Source: Agromyces sp. Marseille-P2726
GTDB lineage: Bacteria; Actinomycetota; Actinomycetes; Actinomycetales; Microbacteriaceae
DNA length: 64,000 nucleotides
Assembly: GCF_902809835.1 (NCBI RefSeq)
Contig: NZ_CADDWM010000015.1
Span: 1 to 64,000 of the forward strand
Direction of reading: 5' to 3'
The notes under the pieces are model-generated. The model was not told the origin of the DNA and made no database searches. It worked only from the letters and a program-made list of their open reading frames with translations. Position numbers and translations under genes: made by a program. Below, piece by piece: positions 59,877 to 64,000 of the stretch. Numbering within the stretch: position 1 is the stretch's first letter; every line of letters begins with the position of its first letter.

Positions 59877-60568
59877 TGCCGGGCACCGCCGCCTCCGCAC
59901 GTGCGAGCGGCCCGTCCCGGCTCCTCGGCATCGGTCAGGTCCTCGCTCTGCTTCAGCCCGAGTTCCCCGAGCTGACGCCGTCGAAGCTGCGGTTCCTCGA
60001 AGAGCAGCGACTGATCGCCCCGGCACGCACGGCCGCCGGCTACCGCAAGTTCTCCGAGGCCGACGTCGAGCGCATCACCGTCGTGCTCTCCATGCAGCGC
60101 GACCACTACCTGCCGCTCAAGGTCATCCGGGCGCATCTCGAGGCCATCGATGCCGGAGAGACGCCCGCCCTGCCCGGCGCGACGAGTGCATCGTCGTTCC
60201 TCACCGGCTCGCGTCGGTTTCGCCGCGACGAGCTCATCGAGGCCGCCGGCGCGACTCGTGCGCTGCTCGACGACGCCGTGTCGGCTTCCATCCTCCCCGC
60301 GGCAGAGCACTATGGCGACGACGCCCTCGGCGTGCTCCGCTCGCTGGTGGCCCTGCGCGCCGTCGGCATCGAGCCCCGGCACCTTCGAGGACTCCAGGCG
60401 GCAGCCGAGCGTGAGGCGGGGCTCGTCGAACGCGCCATCGCGCCGTCCAGGCGATCGGATGCCGCGGGCAGGGCACGCACGGCAGAGCGCGCCCTCGAGC
60501 TCGCCGGGCATCTCGAAACGGTCCGTGGCACGGTCATGCGGCAGGCGCTCGCACGACTCGCGCGCTGA
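59876..60568 (+). CDS. MerR-family regulator (FtsR/Rv1828-like)
   Basis: The 230-residue protein begins with a MerR-type winged helix: LGIGQVLALLQPEFPELTPSKLRFLEEQRLIAPARTAAGYRKFSEADVERITVVLSMQRDHYLPLKVIRAHLEAI. A conserved C-terminal region follows. In corynebacteria the relative FtsR controls cell-division genes. The GTG overlaps the garA stop (TAGTG). A conserved order garA, this gene, then a second MerR gene is seen in actinobacteria. Confidence 0.88.
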   Translation: MPGTAASARASGPSRLLGIGQVLALLQPEFPELTPSKLRFLEEQRLIAPARTAAGYRKFSEADVERITVVLSMQRDHYLPLKVIRAHLEAIDAGETPALPGATSASSFLTGSRRFRRDELIEAAGATRALLDDAVSASILPAAEHYGDDALGVLRSLVALRAVGIEPRHLRGLQAAAEREAGLVERAIAPSRRSDAAGRARTAERALELAGHLETVRGTVMRQALARLAR

Positions 60569-60678
60569 GTCGCGACACGCCGTGACGTTCGGCGCGATGT
60601 GTTTGGTGGAGTCACTCGCCCTCGGTAGCGTGGATGACGCGCCATCCGGGTGCCGGCGTGAGAGTGAGGGGCGATCGC
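60569..60678 (+). promoter_or_regulatory. Promoter between the two merR genes
   Basis: TTGGTG (60603-60608) and TAGCGT (60626-60631) are separated by 17 nt, a good sigma-70-type arrangement, and lie about 48 nt before ATG 60679. The 110-bp gap contains no gene; the nuclease gene found at this position in other actinobacteria is absent. Confidence 0.5.
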
Positions 60679-61233
60679 ATGACTGAGCTCGACCGGAGTG
60701 AGCGCGATCGGTACGACCTCGGCCTGCTCTTCACCGACGGCATGCCCGAGCACGACGACGGCGCCGGCTACCGGGGCGCAGTGGCGGCCCGCGCGGCCGG
60801 CATCAGCTACCGCCAGCTCGACTACTGGGCTCGCACGCAGTTGGTCGAGCCCACCGTTCGCGGCGCCGCCGGGTCGGGATCGCAGCGGCTCTACGGCTTC
60901 CGCGACATCCTGGTGCTGAAGCTCGTGAAGCGGCTGCTCGACACGGGAATCTCACTGCAGCAGATTCGCACCGCAGTGACCCAGCTCCGTGAGGCCGGCA
61001 TCGAAGACCTCGCCCAGACGACGCTGATGAGCGACGGTGCCAGTGTCTACCTGTGCACGTCCGACGACGAGGTCATCGACCTCGTCAACCGCGGGCAGGG
61101 CGTGTTCGGCATCGCCGTCGGAAAGGTGCTCCGCGAGGTCGAGTCCACGCTCGTCGAGCTCGACACCCAACCGGTGGATCCGGTGGATGAGCTCGCGGCG
61201 CGCCGAGGGGCGCGTTCACGCAAGATCTCCTGA
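60679..61233 (+). CDS. MerR-family regulator (Rv1830-like)
   Basis: The 184-residue protein has a MerR winged helix (GISYRQLDYWARTQLVEPTVRGAAGSGSQRLYGFRDILVLKLVKRLLDTGISLQQIRTAV) after a 35-residue N-terminal extension. The C-terminal region contains YLCTSDDEVIDLVNRGQGVFGIAVGKVLREVE, a DUF of this subgroup. It is the second MerR in the conserved garA block; targets are unknown. Its promoter is in the preceding gap. The ORF could start upstream at 60634, but ATG 60679 fits GAGGGGCG better. Confidence 0.86.
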   Translation: MTELDRSERDRYDLGLLFTDGMPEHDDGAGYRGAVAARAAGISYRQLDYWARTQLVEPTVRGAAGSGSQRLYGFRDILVLKLVKRLLDTGISLQQIRTAVTQLREAGIEDLAQTTLMSDGASVYLCTSDDEVIDLVNRGQGVFGIAVGKVLREVESTLVELDTQPVDPVDELAARRGARSRKIS

Positions 61234-61292
61234 CGCGCGAACCGGCCGCGCCCGCTGCCCAGGCGGCGTAGCGGTGATGTGCCGACGCGTCG

Positions 61293-62126
61293 TCAGATGA
61301 CGGGGGACTGGAGCTCGAGGGGAGTGCCCGCGTACTCGCCGATGCGTGCCGTCCGCAGGATGCGGTCGAGCAGCTGGTCGAAGTTGCGCGACATCTCTTC
61401 GGCGCTCTCGCCGGGCCACATGTGCAGCGGCTTCGCGGCACCCTGCGCCTGCTGCAGCGACGTGCGCTCGGGCAGCTGGGGCGACAGCACGAGCGGGCCG
61501 AACATGTCGCGCAGCTCCTTGATGCGGAACTGGTGCTCGAGCGACTGCACCCGAGCCCGGTTCACGATGATGCCGAGCGGCTGGAGTCGTGGCGAGAGCC
61601 CTCGCCGGATCTCCTCGATCGCGCGCAGGGCGCGGTCGGCGGCGGCCACCGAGAAGAGTCCGGGTTCGGTGACGACGGCCACCCGGTCGCTCGCAGCCCA
61701 GGCGGTGCGCGTCAAGGCGTTCAGCGAGGGTGCGCAGTCGATGAGCACCAGCTCGTAGTCGGCTTCGACGTTGGCGAGCGCCTCTTCGAGCTTCCAGATG
61801 TCGCGGATCGACGGATGCGGGCCGTCGTAGTTGATCGCCGACGGGCTTCCGATCATGACGTCGATGGTCGACTGCGGGTTCGAGCGGGCCCAGCCGCTTG
61901 GGGCGATAGCCGAGCGGACGATCTTCTCCTTCGGCGACGCGAGGACGTCGGCGACGTTCAGGTGGCCCGACATCTGGATGTCCATGCCGGTCGAGACGTC
62001 GGACTGCGGGTCGAGGTCGACGACCAGGGTACGGACGCCGCGGGCGAAGGCCGCCGACGCCAGTCCGAGGGTGACGGTCGTCTTGCCGACGCCGCCCTTC
62101 AGGGAACTGACGGAGAGAACGTGCAC
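61293..62126 (-). CDS. Orphan ParA-family ATPase
   Basis: The 277-residue P-loop protein has the deviant Walker A LKGGVGKTTVTLGLASAAFARG at residues 9-28 and LVVDLDPQSDVSTGMDI. ELVLIDCAPSLNALTRTAWAASDRV carries Walker B. The C-terminal GESAEEMSRNFDQLLDRILRTARIGEYAGTP is a family-typical end. No ParB or centromere-like repeats adjoin it. Relatives near pyruvate carboxylase occur in Microbacteriaceae. Role unknown, perhaps cell-pole or polar-growth placement. The GTG lies 8 nt after TAACGT on the minus strand. Confidence 0.86.
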   Translation of the reverse strand: MHVLSVSSLKGGVGKTTVTLGLASAAFARGVRTLVVDLDPQSDVSTGMDIQMSGHLNVADVLASPKEKIVRSAIAPSGWARSNPQSTIDVMIGSPSAINYDGPHPSIRDIWKLEEALANVEADYELVLIDCAPSLNALTRTAWAASDRVAVVTEPGLFSVAAADRALRAIEEIRRGLSPRLQPLGIIVNRARVQSLEHQFRIKELRDMFGPLVLSPQLPERTSLQQAQGAAKPLHMWPGESAEEMSRNFDQLLDRILRTARIGEYAGTPLELQSPVI

Positions 62127-62201
62127 GAACAGATACGTTACCTTTACTACTCGGGCGATACCTAAATGTTCGCTGTGCGCAATCCCCTCAGAAAGGGCTG
62201 C
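62127..62201. promoter_or_regulatory. Divergent promoter region of parA and pyc
   Basis: This short AT-rich gap carries TAACGT on the minus strand (for the ParA gene) and, on the plus strand, ATACCTAAAT at 62158-62167 with AAAGGG at 62192-62197 ahead of the pyc ATG. It must drive both genes. Confidence 0.55.
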
Positions 62202-64000
62202 ATGTTCACGAAGATCCTGGTTGCCAATCGCGGTGAGATCGCCATTCGAGCATTTCGTGCGGCCGTCGAGTTGGGGGCGAAGACGGTTGCGGTCTATCCG
62301 TTCGAGGATCGGAACTCATTGCATCGCCTGAAGGCCGACGAGGCGTACCAGATCGGCGAGGAGGGGCATCCCGTTCGGGCCTACCTGGACGTGTCTGAGA
62401 TCATCCGGGTCGCGAAGGAGTCGGGCGCCGATGCGATCTACCCGGGCTACGGATTCCTCTCCGAGAATCCCGAGCTGGCGCAGGCCGCTGCCGAAGCCGG
62501 GATCACGTTCATCGGACCCACCAAGCAGGTGCTCGAGATGGCGGGCAACAAGGTCACCGCCAAAGAGCACGCCATCGCCGCGGGGGTGCCCGTGCTCAAG
62601 TCGACGCCGCCGTCGAAAGACATCGAGGCGCTGATCGGGCAGGCCGACGACCTCGGCTTCCCCCTCTTCGCGAAGGCGGTGGCCGGCGGCGGCGGTCGTG
62701 GCATGCGCCGGGTGAACTCCAGGGACGAACTGCGCCCTGCGCTCGAGGAGGCCATGCGCGAGGCCGGAAGCGCGTTCGGCGACCCGACGATGTTCCTGGA
62801 ACAGGCGGTCCTGCGACCGCGGCACATCGAGGTGCAGGTGCTGGCGGATGCCTCGGGCGAGACGGTGCACCTGTTCGAGCGCGACTGCTCGGTGCAGCGT
62901 CGACACCAGAAGGTCATCGAGATCGCGCCGGCGCCCAACCTGTCCGACGAGATCCGGGAACGCCTCTACCGCGACGCGGTGGAGTTCGCGCGTTCGATCG
63001 GGTACGTGAACGCGGGCACGGTCGAGTTCCTGCTCGACACCGCGGGCGAGCGGGCCGGGCAGCACGTCTTCATCGAGATGAACCCGCGTATCCAGGTCGA
63101 GCACACGGTGACCGAGGAAGTGACCGATGTCGACCTCGTGGTGTCGCAGATCCGCATCGCGGCGGGGGAGTCGCTGGCCGATCTGGGGCTCCTGCAACCC
63201 GACATCCGGCTGCGTGGGGCCGCCCTGCAGTGCCGCATCACCACCGAGGATCCCACCGCCGGGTTCCGGCCCGACACCGGCAAGATCACGACGTACCGAT
63301 CGCCGGGTGGAGCAGGCATCCGGCTGGACGGCGGTACCGTGAACCCGGGCGCGCAGATCAGTCCCCACTTCGACTCGATGCTGGCGAAGCTGACCTGCCG
63401 CGGCCGCGACTACCCGGCCGCGGTGGCGCGCGCGAAACGTGCACTGGCCGAGTTCCGCATCCGCGGCGTCTCGACGAACATCTCCTTCCTGCAGGCGGTG
63501 CTGGAGGATCCGGCGTTCGTCTCGGGTGATCTCAGCACGTCGTTCATCGATGAGCGGCCGTGGCTGGTCCGAGGGCGCACGTCGAAGGATCGCGGCACGA
63601 AGATCTTGAACTGGCTGGCGGATGTCACGGTGAACCAGCCGAACGGACCGGCTCCCATTCACGTGAGCCCGATCGAGAAGCTTCCGCCCGTCGACCTCGG
63701 TGCCGCCGCGCCCGACGGGTCGCGGCAACGGCTCCTCGAGCTGGGGCCGGCCGGGTTCGCGGCGTCGCTGCGCGCGCAGACGCCGCTCGCGGTCACCGAG
63801 ACCACGTTCCGCGACGCCCACCAGTCGCTGCTGGCGACCCGCGTCCGCACGAAGGACCTGCTCGAGGTCGCGCCGTACGTGGCGCGCACGACGCCCGAGC
63901 TGCTGTCGATCGAGGCGTGGGGCGGTGCCACCTACGACGTGGCGCTGCGGTTCCTCGGCGAGGACCCGTGGGAGCGGCTCGCCGCACTGCGCGAGGTGCT
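62202..64000 (+). CDS. pyc: Pyruvate carboxylase, N-terminal 599 codons (runs off the window)
   Basis: The enzyme makes oxaloacetate from pyruvate, HCO3- and ATP. Biotin carboxylase domain: ANRGEIAIRAFRAA, FLSENPELAQAAAEAG, GGGGRGMRRV (ATP-grasp), FLEQAVLRPRHIEVQVL, and the EMNPRIQVEHTVTE region. The carboxyltransferase domain begins at about residue 534 with TTFRDAHQSLLATRVRTKDLLEVA. The biotin carrier part would lie beyond base 64000. An AAAGGG ribosome site precedes ATG 62202. It is anaplerotic for the TCA cycle. Confidence 0.95.
   Translation, partial: MFTKILVANRGEIAIRAFRAAVELGAKTVAVYPFEDRNSLHRLKADEAYQIGEEGHPVRAYLDVSEIIRVAKESGADAIYPGYGFLSENPELAQAAAEAGITFIGPTKQVLEMAGNKVTAKEHAIAAGVPVLKSTPPSKDIEALIGQADDLGFPLFAKAVAGGGGRGMRRVNSRDELRPALEEAMREAGSAFGDPTMFLEQAVLRPRHIEVQVLADASGETVHLFERDCSVQRRHQKVIEIAPAPNLSDEIRERLYRDAVEFARSIGYVNAGTVEFLLDTAGERAGQHVFIEMNPRIQVEHTVTEEVTDVDLVVSQIRIAAGESLADLGLLQPDIRLRGAALQCRITTEDPTAGFRPDTGKITTYRSPGGAGIRLDGGTVNPGAQISPHFDSMLAKLTCRGRDYPAAVARAKRALAEFRIRGVSTNISFLQAVLEDPAFVSGDLSTSFIDERPWLVRGRTSKDRGTKILNWLADVTVNQPNGPAPIHVSPIEKLPPVDLGAAAPDGSRQRLLELGPAGFAASLRAQTPLAVTETTFRDAHQSLLATRVRTKDLLEVAPYVARTTPELLSIEAWGGATYDVALRFLGEDPWERLAALREV

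Overview
The window looks like a chromosomal segment of a high-GC actinobacterium, most likely family Microbacteriaceae. The support is the very GC-rich coding sequence, the gene order tlyA-nadK-recN-pyrG-xerD-parA-scpA-scpB-rluB-tyrA-cmk-der, the garA-MerR-MerR block, the long actinobacterial 23S rRNA, abundant TAnnnT-N6-start leaderless-type promoters, GGTGGTCGAGT-type dispersed repeats and a strikingly frequent decamer CGGATGCCGC/GCGGCATCCG. I cannot name genus or species.

Layout. 1-3820: 3' part of an rRNA operon (16S-23S spacer with long G-tracts, 23S, 5S, terminator). 3894-21620: a dense + strand housekeeping block: a repeat-rich basic TPR-like protein, HAD phosphatase, rRNA methylase/hemolysin TlyA, NAD kinase, RecN, CTP synthase, ADP-ribose pyrophosphatase, XerD, ParA-like ATPase, condensin ScpA/ScpB, pseudouridine synthase, prephenate dehydrogenase, CMP kinase, GTPase Der, then a CHAD protein. 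21726-29682: accessory genes, including a double-HExxH protein with an AGN-type leader motif as seen in eCIS-associated proteins, a MarR/membrane pair, pyruvate oxidase, tRNA-Pro(GGG), a repeat cluster and a decayed isoprenylcysteine-methyltransferase-like gene. 29706-37576: a compact, unexplained biosynthetic island. Six minus-strand genes overlap by a few bases each (Zn-dehydrogenase, degenerate PTPS/QueD-like T-fold protein, glycosyltransferase, methyltransferase, AglD-type membrane protein, RibD-like reductase). Divergent and beside them are a CDP-alcohol phosphatidyltransferase and a sulfatase/LTA-synthase-like enzyme. 37577-51000: DNA repair and stress genes (a small protein behind a perfect LexA box, Mug glycosylase, MsrA/MsrB), regulators, a Na+/H+ antiporter, a lysozyme-like wall protein and a BrkB-like membrane protein. 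50988-52036: an Erm 23S rRNA methyltransferase with a candidate RLR leader peptide and attenuator. 52172-58694: assorted small enzymes, a stand-alone LigD polymerase domain, a second lysozyme-like paralogue and a DUF1295 pseudogene. 58726-64000: phosphatidyltransferase, GarA, two MerR regulators, an orphan ParA and the first 599 codons of pyruvate carboxylase, which runs off the end.

Functionally, the left half is core replication, segregation and nucleotide metabolism. The candidates for something undescribed are the 29.7-37.6 kb T-fold/RibD/glycosyl/phosphatidyl island, the SOS-box small protein and the metallopeptidase-like AGN-motif gene with its downstream neighbour. The Erm attenuator is a clear regulatory hypothesis whose target rRNA lies in the same window (A2058 equivalent at 2598).
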